A stretch of DNA of 64,000 bases from contig LS997565.1 of the NCBI GenBank assembly GCA_000469685.2, forward strand, positions 34,150,145-34,214,144, in the 5' to 3' direction. Made by a program: the position numbers and the translations under genes. The notes under the pieces are model-generated. The model ran no database searches, was not told the origin of the DNA, and saw only the letters and a list, made by a program, of their open reading frames with translations. Source of the DNA: Haemonchus contortus. Its lineage: Eukaryota; Nematoda; Chromadorea; Rhabditida; Trichostrongylidae. Shown in pieces: positions 24,636 to 36,663 of this stretch (the first letter of the stretch is position 1; every line of letters begins with the position of its first letter).

Positions 24636-25624
24636 GTGCCACTACATCACCTTCTTCCCGATTACTGTGAAATTAGTTTGATTTCGCTCCAAACTTCAAT
24701 GAGCGTGAAGAAGTTCGATATAGAAGTCGCAAACTGCTTTTTTTTAATTATTGACTCGGAGGGGCAATTCTGCTGAAACATCATTGAATAGAGCTATCTA
24801 CCATGCTTGTGAAAAGTCCGTCAAGTTACAGCGCAGTTACAGCGACACTCACATTGAGTTGCGGTGTTCTCCTTCGGTATTCGATTGTAAAGCGGGCGTT
24901 CGTGGCATATTGATAAGGGGGGCTTTTTTGGCAATCTAAATTATGGCGCAGGTGGTAATATCGGTGACACACTCGGTCGCACCTATTGATGAAACGAGTC
25001 GTTCGTGGTACTAGTCATGGCAGAAATTTCTCTTTCAATACCTTCTTTCGTGGGAACACGCACCACTTGGAGTTTATGGGGAAATCGAGCGCTGAATAAA
25101 GACATCTCAACGGTGTACTTACAATCAGATTACGACTTGCATCTGCAGGTGCATCTTGATGGCATAGATGTTCATAGCATCAATGGAAGCAGCAGGGGTT
25201 TGCTAAAAAGTAGCTCTCGTGGCTATTTATGGTCGAAGCTGAGGAAAGTTCTTTCATAACCAGTTATCAACAATTAACTACCTAATATGGAGCTTTCCTC
25301 TCAGTACAATTCAGACTTGAAGACATCAAAGCTCATGACGCTGGTTCAATACGTGCCATGCAGAGCTTTCTGCTGCTGCTCTGTTTCCAGTCCCCTTTGC
25401 AAAATCCAATTCAGCAGCTCCTGCACAGGGAGAATCATCGAAAGGTAGGCTAGTCATGATCAATTGCAGCCGGATGTGATGTATAGGTGAAAAGTGCAAG
25501 GTTGATACATTAAATTCGTCTTGATCTTTGGAATAGCGGGAACATAAAGCGAAAAACACCGGGGCGCCCTAAATATTTCAAGATAGACAGTATTTTGTTG
25601 AATAATTCCCTATCGAAAATGCTC
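24636..25624. other. Gene-free stretch
   Basis: About 1 kb with only short, unsupported ORFs and no recognised repeat. Confidence 0.4.
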
Positions 25625-26061
25625 AAAGGCACAGTTCACGATAAAAATGGTTCCTGAGTTCTCCCCATAGGATTAATTTGAAGTTTTATTCAAAGTTTTT
25701 ACCGTGTGTATCCTCGGACGAGTTTCACCGGCATTGTAGAGGCTGCACCGATCACAAGGGAGCTCATGTAGGAAGTCCAAACAGTTGCCATGACCAATAG
25801 CAGTTCTGTACAGTCCTGGCTTGATGTAGTCAGCTCTTTGCGTAACTGCAGCAACTGAAAACTCGTCCGAATATCCGGTCTATGTTATTTAATTCATGGT
25901 AATCTCGTCCAACCTCTATTTTCGCTACTTTTAAGGAGTCATATTTTTCTCGAAATTGGCGAATTCTCTCGCTTCCTTCATTACCGATGGACTGCTTCCA
26001 ACTTATACTTCCGCTTCTCGAATGAAAGGGGTACCTCATAATTATCGTGAACTGAGCCTTT
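25625..26061 (+). mobile_element. Inverted-repeat MITE family M1, copy 1
   Basis: 437 bp. Starts AAAGGCACAGTTCACGATAA and ends with the inverted counterpart TTATCGTGAACTGAGCCTTT. It has no coding capacity. The interior contains CTCGGACGAGTTTCACCGGC and TAGAGGCTGCACCGATCACA, shared with copies at 36.2, 40.1, 48.4 and 52.8 kb. This copy is in the same orientation as the one at 52.8 kb and opposite to the other three. Confidence 0.9.
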
Positions 26062-27779
26062 GAGATAGATCCATTTTAGCAATTTACACGACGGGCATTG
26101 TTAGTTCTGCTGTGGTCAAAGAGAGTGACATCTAGATTTCCGCAGCTGTTACTGCAGCGTTACTACAGCGATGATCCGTTAAACTGGGTGATGAGAGCAA
26201 TGATTGGTTGTTAACAATGAGCCAGGATGGGCTCCGTCTACGGCTGTCATCCCGATTTGTGATGGCAATCAAATGTCTGTCAATTACATATAAGAAGGGA
26301 AGAGGATCGTGAGAGTGTGGTAGAAGTGGAAGGACGGAAGATCTGATCTTCTTGGACGGGCAGCAGGACCTGGTCGACCTCAGGTGTTAGGGTGGCTTGA
26401 TTGTCATAGGTTCCGTTTTGGAAGAGGCTGCACTCGCAGCCATCATGGATATACCACGGCCGCGTTGGATATGTCTGGCCCTACCAGAGAATTGGCTTCG
26501 GCGTCTGCAATAGCATTCCATTCCTCGAATTGGGAGCCCAAATATGTACGTGAATGCTTTCTAGAGGCTAACTTGGTGAGCGTTTTCACTAGAGGAAGTA
26601 AGATTTGAACCCGAAAAAGAGGCTGGGCTGGGAACCTCTTCATTGAAATGTATTACAGAGAGGAACAGGCTCCAAAGGAGCGAAGTTTCCGATCCGGTAC
26701 ATTTCCTTTTCAGTTGGATTGCACGTGAACATATTCGAGGAGCACTCACTGTCGAACAGCCATCTCCGTCTCCTAAAAAAAATAGTGACGAAATGTAAAC
26801 ATATCTTGAGAGCCTCTCGAAACGTTTTAAACTTAGCGGCGTTCAGAGTTCGTATAGAGTCAGGACCATCAGCGTTTGCATTCAAAACAGCTGTGGCTGA
26901 AATCGAATCTTCCCCTGAAGAAGGCTTCAGTTTGTTGTCGCGGATGATGACTGAAGTATTATCCTACATGCACCCGTTCACATCCTATGATTTGTGCGGT
27001 CTGTCCCTGCTGGGCCCCACTCTGAGCGTAAGTGCCTCAACAGCAAACAAGCCCGACAGACAGATATACCTACTGATTGAGGTGGAATATCGACAGGCCA
27101 AGTTTGCATTCAACATCTTGGGGGACAGAATTTGACAGGATTTTCGCAAATTCATTTTATCATCCAAATTTTCTAGCAGGACACGGTTTAGTTGGACATA
27201 AGCATTCCTCCAAGGACGGTCCCTCCTGCTGACGGGAGCATTCATCACTAAAGACAGGTCAAGAGGTTTGTGCTCTCATGCGGATGTATGGTGTGGCCAA
27301 GTGTTTCGAGCTGCATCGATGTGTGATGCGATATAGTCAGACAGTCTCTTCTTTATGTATCCCCTACAGTGTCATCCGTTTGGTAACTGTTGAATAGAGC
27401 TCTACGGGCGTCAATTACTCGATAATTTGTTCCCATATCTACCCGGTAAAAGGACGATTCCATCGCACATCAAAGTAAGTCTGGTAGTAGAAATGACCGG
27501 GAAAGTTCATCTTTTCCAGAAGGTCGATCAATTTGACAAACAACCGTTTCGAAGTTACGAGGAAGGGATGAACTGAACTGAATTTGAGTCGTTGTCTATG
27601 GAAAAATAGTATGCATAGATTAACCTATTCTAAAAAAGGCTATTGTGAGCACGAGGTACTCATCAGTAACGGTATGTATGATTGCTTACAGTGCTTCAAA
27701 TCAGTTTTATATAAAACTGACCTTCGTGTTCTTCTCGGTTGATGACGTTCCTTTTATATAAGGTACATACATATAATTA
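26062..27779. other. Gene-free stretch with an unassigned 138-aa ORF
   Basis: An ORF at 26719-27135 (plus) encodes 138 aa with no family I recognise. The opposite strand is also partly open (26640-26885, 26985-27248), so this may be a fossil transposon with coding sense uncertain. No splice-consistent exon was found. Confidence 0.35.
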
Positions 27780-27990
27780 TAGGCGGAAGTGTGTAGTGGC
27801 ATGTGGCACACGATCTTACACGCGCTGTCACGGGTTCAAATCCCGGATCGATATCAGACCAGGCCAACCGAGCTTTCCACCCTTCCGGGTTCGATTAATT
27901 GTTACCGAATTCGTCTGGGAGGACAGGAGCACTGACTCGAACATCGGCTGGCCACCGCTCTTTGTTGGTACCAATGAGCTTCACCCAATA
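27780..27990 (+). repeat. tRNA-derived SINE copy 3 (plus strand)
   Basis: Carries an A-box-like GTGTAGTGGCATGTGGC and a near-perfect pol III B box, GGGTTCAAATCCC (about 27829), then the SINE body with GTCTGGGAGGAC. The GCGCATCC tail is missing, so it is 3'-truncated. A functional tRNA is unlikely because a 5' acceptor strand matching the 3' side is absent. Confidence 0.75.
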
Positions 27991-28029
27991 TCATCTAGAG
28001 GAAAAGATCAAAGGAGATGGTTGTATATG

Positions 28030-28287
28030 TATACCGGGGCGGAGGTGGTGTAGCGTACTACAAAACACGCATTGCCCCGAGGTCGAATCCTGATCGATAC
28101 TCACCCACGCCGGCTAAGTCCCCTGTTTCTTCGGGTTCCATTAGTTGTAGTTAACTCTCCTAAAAGGAATGAAAAGCACCGAATTGAATATTGGTCGGAC
28201 ACTTTAATTCGTTGTACAGCTCACGCCCGCGTTTCAACCAACACTACGATTCTAAGGGAAATCGAATGCGGGGCGCATCTAAAAAAA
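28030..28287 (+). repeat. tRNA-derived SINE copy 4 (plus strand, near full length)
   Basis: Head with GGTGGTGTAGCG and B box GAGGTCGAATCC, the body, then the conserved tail GGGGCGCATCTAAAAAAAGG. About 255 bp from head to A-rich tail; it lies directly after copy 3 in the same orientation. Confidence 0.8.
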
Positions 28288-29113
28288 GGCAGCGATTGAC
28301 GCTGCAGCCTTTATCCTTTGTCTTTTATGTATACACGTATTTTACTTGAAATGCTAGTTAACCACACATAATCATTAAGTTTCGATCAGACTTGCCCGAT
28401 CTTCCAAATGAACTCCTTCTTCAACCAGTCGGGACCACAAGGTTGATGTCGCCGTCGAGCAAATCAAGCCAAGAGTATGCATTCCGAGATATCACTCCTC
28501 CGTTCAGCTCTATAGGTTCTGTCAAAGTTTTTTCCTTAAAAGTCTACTGTAAGTTTGTCTTCCTCCCTTTTTGAGAAGAAACATCAATAGATTGTCCGTG
28601 TTGTGTCCACGGAAGCGTCTAATCTTCCCGTCTAATCGAATCAGGATCATTTGGTGGGACAGCTGATTACGTAAAGAGTGAAACGCACGGAAGAATACAG
28701 AAAACCACTGGTGCTAGTGTGATTGATTAAAAAAAAACTCCAGTTTGTAGTATTGAAGGGGAAGACCCTTCAGAATGGCACTTAAAATTTCAGGAATTAG
28801 TCATGATAAATCATATCCATCCAAGGCTACAGTGCTTCATTCGAACGGTTTGCAGCGAAGTTAATACTACAAGCACAGTTGTTTAGTGTCCTGACCAGCT
28901 GTTTGTTTAGGAATTGTTGTTTTTCCCTACGTGGTTGTTAGATATTTTATTTCTTTTCTAATGCTGTCTCATAGCGTGTGGAATATGTGAATAAAATATA
29001 TAAATAAATAATTGTTGTGATCTCTCTCTCTGTTGGTGCAGCCGGCATAAAGATATGAAGACTTCTTGGTTGTCATAAAGCTGTATCCAGCTCATTTATG
29101 AAAGTCAAGAAAC
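28288..29113. other. Gene-free stretch
   Basis: About 0.8 kb with no supported gene or recognised repeat. Several AATAAA-like hexamers occur near 28990 but no coding exon precedes them. Confidence 0.4.
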
Positions 29114-29429
29114 CATGAATGCATACTTGAGAGTTGCTCACAAAAAACGTTGAATAAAGTGTTATAGTATTTTGTCAGTCATTGCTTCTTCAAGTACCAC
29201 TTCACGGAATTGAGTAACTGTGATTGGGCCTCGCAAAGACTTCTACTTAATATTTCATGGTGAAAATGGTTATCTAGGAGTTGAGAATGGACCGCTAGAG
29301 AACTTTGCGAGGCCCAATCACAGTTACTCAATTCCGTGAAGTGGTACTTGAAGAAGCAGTGACTGACAAAATACTATAACACTTTATTCAACGTTTTTTG
29401 TGAACAAGTCTCAAGTATGCATTCATGGG
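29114..29429. repeat. Large fold-back element (arms about 127 nt, loop about 60 nt)
   Basis: Left arm 29114-29240 begins CATGAATGCATACTTGAGA and contains CACTTCACGGAATTGAGTAA. Right arm 29301-29429 is its near-perfect reverse complement, ending AAGTATGCATTCATG. The arms differ by only a few bases. The transcript would form a long hairpin. No coding capacity is evident. Confidence 0.95.
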
Positions 29430-29668
29430 TGTGGTGCGTTAGGAACGAAATGGTCGCGTCGCGGTGAGAGGAGCGTCGTGCGCGAAGGAATGTAGCAGGA
29501 TGCGGCAGTAGGTAAGAAATACAAGAACAAAAGTACTAATAGTAGAATTATGCATAAAATCATGATCGTATATCGATTGAGCTGTATGAAGAACGCTAGA
29601 GCTGCAATAACGGCGAATGAGTGGTCCGCGACAGCCGCGTGCGGCCAATCGATTACCCCAAATCGTTT
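29430..29668 (-). repeat. Dispersed repeat R3, copy 2
   Basis: Reverse-complement copy of the 14055-14320 repeat, starting immediately where the fold-back ends. The junction suggests the fold-back inserted at, or mobilised with, this repeat. Confidence 0.8.
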
Positions 29669-30582
29669 CTAATGCCCGTCTCCCAACTAGAATCTATAGC
29701 GAAATGTATATGTTGAGGTTTAGAATGAGCGAAGAAGGTTTCAACGCTTACAGTAAATTAGTGTCGTTGTGTACTTCAGCGGAACGGCCAATCAACACCC
29801 GATGATTGAAACGTCGTATTTATAAGAGCATCCAAGAAATCCTGATATTATGGATCATACAGCTACAAATAGGCTCTTGTATGGGATAAAGCACGGTGCT
29901 CGGGTAGCATAGGCACGTGTTAGTTCCGTCCAAAGCAGGTGTTTGACCATAAATAGGCAGCCTTGTGAGGCTCTCGTAATATTTCGTCACTATATGTACT
30001 CGAATGTGGGCAGCGCATCATTGAGTAGCACGTTTACCTCAAATGTCGCCGGGTATTCAATCTGAACCAGTTAGAGCTAAGTACGTCCTGAAACTCTTGA
30101 ATCTGCTCAGTGGTTTCAGGGTGTTTGAACAACGAGGGCTCTGGTATTCTAAATGACTGGCCCTCTTCCTCTCTTCTCCATCGAATTATAGCAGGGACCG
30201 GCCACTAGGGTTGCTCATTTATAAGTAAGTAGCATATGGAAGCATCTCAAAACATGGTTGATTAGCGTTTAGAGCTGTATTATCTGATTACTTTATAATT
30301 CTAGTCCTTTGATAGTCTTACAATCTTATGGTGAGAGATTTCGCATAGGGTCCGAGAGTAATTTTTTCAATACCAACTTCAACAGAGGGGCTCATTTCAA
30401 TAGATGGTACAATTTTGACACAGAGCTTACCCAACGAAACCATTGCTCATTTTTGGTATTCGTCATTCCCCATGCGGTATGGTCGAGATCAAATGTTCAG
30501 CCCACGAGGCCAGAGTTTTGAGAGCTGCCCGGTTAGGGATCGAAAGCCCGTTACTGCACTTAATTGTTAGTCTTCACATTTT
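29669..30582. other. Gene-free stretch
   Basis: About 0.9 kb, no supported gene or clear repeat. Confidence 0.4.
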
Positions 30583-30715
30583 ATGACTGGTACTTGTTTT
30601 GTTTACTGAGGATGAGTTTTTAAAACTACTAGATTTCGCTAGCAAAGGAGAAGAGCCATTTTAGCCGTGGATAGTCTACCATAGGAAGCTATTGGCTCAC
30701 TGCATATGAGCAGTG
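30583..30715 (+). repeat. Dispersed repeat R4, copy 1
   Basis: About 130 bp similar in the same orientation to 38272-38413. Shared blocks include TATGACTGGTA(C/T), GTTTACTG(A/C)(G/A)GATGAG and AGTC(T/C)ACCATAGG(A/G)AGC. Confidence 0.7.
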
Positions 30716-31230
30716 GCACCGTCGATCGGTCACGTTCACATTGGCAAACACTGACACTGCAACATGATATGTTGATACAGTGGGTGGCATCTTTTGATTT
30801 CAACCTCTTCAGCTATCCCTTTCAATGCGATTCGAGTCGCTGCGGAGATTTTTCTTTACTCGATTGTGGGACGAGTTTTTCAGAGGGTAAAGTCCAAAAG
30901 TACAAAATTAGGATGTGGCTGTGTGGTTGCCAAAGAAGACCCTGTGCATTCTGCCTTATACCGGAAGAATTTACCATTTCGACGACATTTTTCCTAAGAT
31001 CCAGACCTGAAATGAACCGTGGTGAGAGTGTAATCGTAGAATGTGAAGGATGTGAAAATGGTTGTGACAACCTCCCAATGTTTTGGTCCTATAGAGGAAT
31101 TGTGGCTAGAGAACAGACAAGTCGGTGCCTCCCTGTCTGTGTTACGGGCGACGGTATTGCACTTGACTTCGATTGCAAAAACAATCGCCGTGTAGAACGG
31201 CTAACTGCAAGCGAACAAGAGGGATGGTAA
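30706..31230 (+). CDS. Cysteine-rich ORF of 174 codons, unknown; possibly not a gene
   Basis: An uninterrupted ORF without a known domain. It contains about 16 cysteines, many as pairs or close clusters (CGCQRRPCAFC, VECEGCENGCDN), which could suggest a small secreted or zinc-binding protein. It starts at the edge of repeat R4, has no obvious signal peptide, and the donor/acceptor context is unclear. A length of 174 codons is unusual but possible by chance in 64 kb. I give it low confidence. Confidence 0.2.
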   Translation: MSSGTVDRSRSHWQTLTLQHDMLIQWVASFDFNLFSYPFQCDSSRCGDFSLLDCGTSFSEGKVQKYKIRMWLCGCQRRPCAFCLIPEEFTISTTFFLRSRPEMNRGESVIVECEGCENGCDNLPMFWSYRGIVAREQTSRCLPVCVTGDGIALDFDCKNNRRVERLTASEQEGW

Positions 31231-32584
31231 GGAAATGTGGGGAGTCACGGGTATTTCGGGAGATACTCCAGAATCTTGCGAATTGTATCGTAGTGTTTCG
31301 CTTTCATATCTCTGGGAATTGGATGTGACCATAGAATTCCAGGTGAGAGGGTCGTATGTAGCCATGCTGCAACGAGTTGGATAGCTCGGACTCTACGAAC
31401 TGCTTTTTTTGTTTGTCCTGTCTCATCTTTTCATATGCATACAAGTACCCCCAGACGGTTGATCTGCTCTGCAGAACAATCATCCTACGAAGACAGGGAG
31501 ATATGTCTTTGCCGAATAAATTAGCAACAATTCTGGATAGAAAGTTCTCTGGATAGAATTCTAATGAATGGAGGATCCTGGTCGTATCTGGTCGCTGAAT
31601 GTTGCTGATTTAGGGTCTGCTGTTAGAATGAAGTGCGGATGAGTTCAGTACCTCTCAATACCTTCAACTCAGATTAGCAGCTTTTTCTGAACCTCCAAGA
31701 ACTTACGCAGTCTTTAACTTTTATAATTGGATACCATTACCTCCACGGTAGCCTTGTGACCCCGCTCATCTCAGCCAACTCCGCCCTTCCACCAACAACT
31801 ACCGAGGCAAGAAGTCGAGGGCACAGCACGGCAAAACGAGGCCAGTTGTTTTGAGTTCCCGGGTGTTCTTCTTGTAAGGCTCAGTGTTGGACGAAGAAAA
31901 GGCACCAGGTTTTCGTTGCCGACGTTTCATTTTTAAAAGGAGTAAAACCAGACCATTGTCTACATAATACAGGGACCAGCTGCTATATGGATACATTTAT
32001 GAGCTGTTGAACTTCTGCTATAAATCATCAGCTTACATCTGTATTTGGAAATCAACTTCCATGTTAAGAAAATGTATCAACATGAAAAAATGAAAAAAAA
32101 GTCGAGGCTCACTACTGCTTAAAAATCGAGAATCTAAAACCTAGACCTAGTGGGAAGAATGACTCAAGTGCAGAGAGTGTAATGTACATGTTTCACATGG
32201 TTAGCGAATTCCGTTCCTGCTAAAACCCTGTCATTAATCGAAATCTATAGAACAAAGTGTAGCGATTGCACTCTCTACGTATAATGTGTGAAGACCACAG
32301 CATCGGTAGAATACAGGAGATTTCAGCTCTCCATCCTAAAGTGCGTTCATTATCTAATTGAATCAAGGCGAATAAACTATCGATCTTGGTCGAAGAAGAA
32401 TGTAATCCACGAGAGTATAGAGCTAGGAGAAAAATACTCAAGATTCACCCTGAACATCGTGAGGAATATTCTGCCCTGAATACGCTACAAGAGGGCAGGT
32501 TTTTCTCCCATATACTCGATCTGCAGCGATGAGACTCTCGAGTGAATCGTGCCTAGACTGATTCAGTTTCCAATTCTCTGTGGT
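31231..32584. other. Gene-free stretch
   Basis: About 1.35 kb with only short ORFs and no clear repeat. Confidence 0.4.
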
Positions 32585-34665
32585 TGACCTTTAAAAGGTG
32601 CATAGTGCCGATTTCTGCGGGTTTTTATGCCGGATTAACAAGAATTCGTAGTTCCCAATTCTTCACCGGCTCGTATAAGCAGCTAAATTCCAAAAGATTT
32701 ATCCGTTAGTGTTGCTTTTCGACGAAGATGCCGGGTAAAATCAAAACCAAAGTGGTCAGTTGTGGTATGGTAGCATTATATACCATGTGTTTTAATTAAA
32801 CATTTGAACGATTCGAAAGCCAAGGTAAAGGACTCGGCTCTTAGATTTTCTTGCTTGTCTACACAAGCCAGGTCCATAAAATCAGCGGTGCAGCAAGGCG
32901 GTGATGGTGCGAGCACGAATTTTGATTACAAATGGCCACCAAATCTGTCACAAAGCCAAAACACTGTGGACAACAATTCCTTCAAAAAGTCCTTTGATAG
33001 TGCTTAGCATGTGAAAACGATGTGAACACCTACAGTGTAAACAGAGGCAGATGACTACGCCGTAATACACAAGAAACTACCGTAGTATTGCGTCATGTTA
33101 CATCACGGTGACCGGACGTGCCTCGCCCTAGTCGTTCTTTCCGAAAGACCAAGTCGCCGTTCCAACCCTATACAGGGGAATAATTATTAAGAAGGAACTG
33201 TGGACAACAGTTCCTTCAAGAAGTTATGGAATGCTAGGGCTCTTGATAAACCCCGGCATTCCATCAAAATAACTTTGTCTTAAGATTAATCAGATTAATA
33301 TTTTCGTATTAACACTCGAAGTTGATAAGCACCTTGGATGCTTCTGCGATGAAACCCTTTTTGAACCCTGAAAGGATAGGATCGATTCATGAGGTTCTCT
33401 AAGATCTCCAAAGTTAACTTAATCATCACACTACCGTATCGCCTTGAATCAAAGTCGAGAAGTTAGTCGACCAACGGACCTATAGACGATTCTTTGAACG
33501 GAAGTTTCTCATATGGGTGCCCTCCGTCTCCTGACAATATTAGGAGCTGTCTTGGGCTGATAAGCTCTTCAGCGACCGCAGCGCAACATCTAACTTTGTC
33601 GAGGCCGGGATCATCTCCCCGAAAGCGGCGTCGTGCACGCAGCACCCGCCGCGTATCGTAGGATCGCGATGGAAGATTGGAGCGCGCAATTTGTGATGTA
33701 GGGAGTCCTTTAATTATTTGAATTGGCTGGCCGCTCCCTTCAATTCCAATGCGATCTTGATTGTCGCTAATAAAGGAGGAGTAATTCTAATTGATCAAGA
33801 CTAATGAACATAAAAACAAGAAAAAGAAAGCGAAAAAACGATGAAAAAAAATGGAAAAGGAAGGCAATCGACGAAAAATATCCCGTCATATCGATTTGCG
33901 GGAGGCGGGGTGAGTACGGTAGTTGCAGTGACATTTGCCGCATGCCGCAAGGGAGAATGCCGCAATCGGGGAGAAGTTCCGTTACCCAACTTCGTCCCTG
34001 CTGAATTGCACTGCGAAAGGTGCGCTTCATGTGTGGTATCACTTGCCAGAGGTGTAGAGATGAGTATGAAACGAATTAGCTATACCACTCTAAGCATGGC
34101 TGAAGCATCATATAACGAAGAAGGCCAAGTAGCAGTCCTCAAGGCTTTAGCTTGCTACAGATGCAAGCACATCTAGAGGCAATCATCCCATCACTGCCAA
34201 AGTTCTGACGCATCGCACAAATATACACAAGAGCAGTTCCTAGAAAATTCAGTTCAACCTATCCCAACCCCAATCCTTACTTTCACTATGACACCGCAGC
34301 AGAATAGTGAGATCCTGATACTGAAGCAATTGAAGCTCGCGAAGCGGAAGGTGTTGGCGCATCAAACACAAAGTGTCACGAGAGCATTTCTTAGAAATTT
34401 CAGACCGTGGGTGTGAATGTGAGCTGTAAGAGGTGATGCGTCTCAATTACGCGGGAACTCTCCTCTATATAATCGAATAGGTTATTTGATTCGTTCTCTC
34501 AGGCTCCAAAGTAGATGGTTTCGCCGAATTGTTCGTCAATCAACCTCGCGCGTAGTTGTGTTAATGAATTCAGCTCGATACGATAGAAATGTTCCTGTGA
34601 TTGTGTGATTTTTATGTGAAACCATTCAATAACATCAGAAACCACTAACCATCAGAAACTAGAGG
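32585..34665 (+). repeat. Decayed tandem duplication, unit A
   Basis: Blocks in order: GGTGCATAGTGCCGATTTCT (32596), AAAGCCAAAACACTGTGGAC (32953), ATGTGAAAACGATG with GTAATACACAAGAAACTACC (33010-33080), a TTAGTCGACCAACGGAC block (33462), and CGATAGAAATGTTCCTGTGA (34581). The same blocks recur in the same order in unit B. Unit A carries an inserted 270-bp repeat (33735-34005) and is followed by a perfect fold-back (34720-34833). It resembles decayed copies of one larger transposon, but its class is not clear. Confidence 0.75.
33735..34005 (+). repeat. Dispersed repeat R2, copy 1
   Basis: About 270 bp, matched in inverted orientation at 56080-56335. Shared blocks: CCCTTCAATTCCAATGCG, an AAGAAAAAGAAAGCGA purine run, TGCCGCATGCCGCAAGGGAG and GGGGAGAAGTTCCGTTACCC. 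The overlapping ORFs on both strands are repeat by-products. Confidence 0.85.
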
Positions 34666-34719
34666 CATTTAGCACGATCACCGTGAGCGAAGTTTGGCTC
34701 TGTTTACTCAAAAAGCTTT

Positions 34720-34833
34720 TTCTTCTCCGTTTCACTTCAGCTAATGCGGTCAGCTAATGCGAGGATTCAATGCCTCGGCCACTGAATCCTCGCATTAGCT
34801 GACCGCATTAGCTGAGGTAAAATGGAGAAGAAA
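34720..34833. repeat. Perfect fold-back element with duplicated core
   Basis: Arms of about 50 nt with the perfect core TCAGCTAATGCGGTCAGCTA followed by ATGCGAGGATTCA, then a loop of only a few nt and the exact reverse complement. The arms extend outward to TTCTTCTCC. Each arm contains TCAGCTAATGCG twice in tandem. Confidence 0.95.
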
Positions 34834-35177
34834 CTGAATGAACATTGAACAACGAATTTTTGTTCACTTTTTTGTGGTCGGTTGCTGAGAAAGGTTACTC
34901 AAGGAATCGGTTCTCGAGAGGTGCATAGTACCGATTTCTAGGAGTTTTTGCACCGGATGAACGAAAATGGATATGTTGCCGTGTTTTTTACGGGGTTTGG
35001 ATTCGCAGGAAAGTCCAATAGATTCAGCTTTCACTGGTGGGTTGGGGGTTAGGACTGAAGCAGTCAGCCCTGCGGTCGTAGCGTTACATACCAACGTTTT
35101 AATAAGTGCTCAAAAGGAGGTATGCCATAACTATTGTATCCGACAAATTCGATGATCAAAGTAATGATTGGGACACG

Positions 35178-35828
35178 GTTCACGATAAAAACTGGTTACT
35201 GAGTTCTTCCCTTAGGAATACTGATTGGCCTCCCAAGGATGGTGGAAGGGACCTTCTCGTTTCTAAAATCTCGACGGTCAGGGCATAGTGGAAGCCCTGT
35301 TGCTGGATCGCGGGGCTTTACCGCCCCTTGATCGATGTCACGTCGGACGAGTGTCGAGGCAATACAGATTGCTATTATTCGTCCTAGGACCCGCACACAA
35401 TCAGCTGATCGCTGTGTGATGAGACGATGTTTTTCTCCCATTTTTTTAAGTCTGTTATTCTTTTTGCTGCCGCGCTCCCTAACTCCTAGAAGCTCGAAAA
35501 GGTGTGTTATTTTTGCTGTTTTGCTGCAACTAGGGTTTTTTGTTTAATTATGCTTATAAGTGAATGAATTTTCGCTCACAGTTATTTGCACCACCACCCA
35601 CGCTTAGGCAATGCCGCACTGTGCGTAGCTCGTCCAAACGCCCCACTCTTCTTCATTTTCTAGTCTCATTCTCGTCCAGCCCCTTTTACAAGATTTTGGA
35701 AGCCTTCTTCCACTTCGGAAACGCCAATTCACGCAGTTCCTTCGCCTTCATCGCGCTATTTTCCATCTTAACTTCCATTTTTCGTCCTAATTTCGCCTAC
35801 CCAAAATTATCGTGTACTGTGCCTTTAA
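35178..35828. mobile_element. M1-like element with non-family interior (hybrid or deletion derivative)
   Basis: The left end GGTTCACGATAAAAACTGGT and right end AAAATTATCGTGTACTGTGC followed by CTTTA match M1 termini. The interior lacks the blocks shared by all full copies. Confidence 0.5.
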
Positions 35829-36152
35829 TGGTATCGGTTCCCGCGGGGGTATTCCAAATATTCTGATGATAACAGCAGCAAAGTTGTTATGGTGAAACCA
35901 TGAGTTTTACATCAAATTGTCATCATATCTGCCAAGTTACAAAGCCAAAAACATTGTCTGCAACACATCATGAAATGTCCTTAATAGTGCTCAGCATGTG
36001 AAAACGATGAGAACGTTTACAGGGTAAACAAAGGCGGATGACTACATTGTAATACACAAGAAACTACTGCAGTACATATTGGGTCATGTTACATCGCCGT
36101 GTTTTTTAGTCATTCTTTTCGAAAGACCGAGTCGCTGTTCTAGCCCTGAGTG

Positions 36153-36663
36153 AAGGCACAGCTCACGATCAGTTTGGGGTATCCGTTTTTATTCGAAAAG
36201 CGGGAGTATAGATTGGAAATAGTCCATCAGTAGTGAAGAAAGCGAGGGAACTCGCCGATTTCGAGAAAAATATGGCTCCTCAAAAGTAGGGAAAGTAGGG
36301 GTTGGACGAGATTGCCATGGCGGAAATAACATGGAAGGGGTACTCGGACGAGATTCCAGTCATTGCAATTGCACAAAGAGCTGACTACATCAAGTCAGAA
36401 CTGTACAGAACTGTCTTCCACTGTCGCTATGGGTCATGACAAGTTGGTTGAACTTTCCACATGGGTTCCCTTGTGATCGGTGCAGCCTCTACAATGCCGG
36501 TGAAACATGTCCGAGGATGCACACAGGCCAATCCTTGAGCCTCTGGAACTCCAAAATTAGGCCGTTTTCCGACCTAATAGTGCCACATATGATACAAGCA
36601 GGGCCTGAAATTCATTCAGTGGGGGAATCTTAGAAACCATTCTCAACGTGAACTGAGCCTTTA
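36153..36663 (-). mobile_element. MITE M1, copy 2
   Basis: About 510 bp with ends AAGGCACAGCTCACGATC and CAACGTGAACTGAGCCTTT. Interior blocks GGGAGTATAGATTGG, GAACTGTACAGAACTGTCTT and CTTGTGATCGGTGCAGCCTC are shared with copies 3-5. Orientation is defined by the 25.6-kb copy. The 65-aa ORF inside is not a gene. Confidence 0.9.

Noticed and set aside
27829..27845. Possible tRNA gene suggested by GGGTTCAAATCCC
   Set aside because: No complete cloverleaf; it belongs to a SINE with a tRNA-like head.
33783..34176. Cluster of ORFs on both strands
   Set aside because: Produced by repeat R2 and the tandem duplication.
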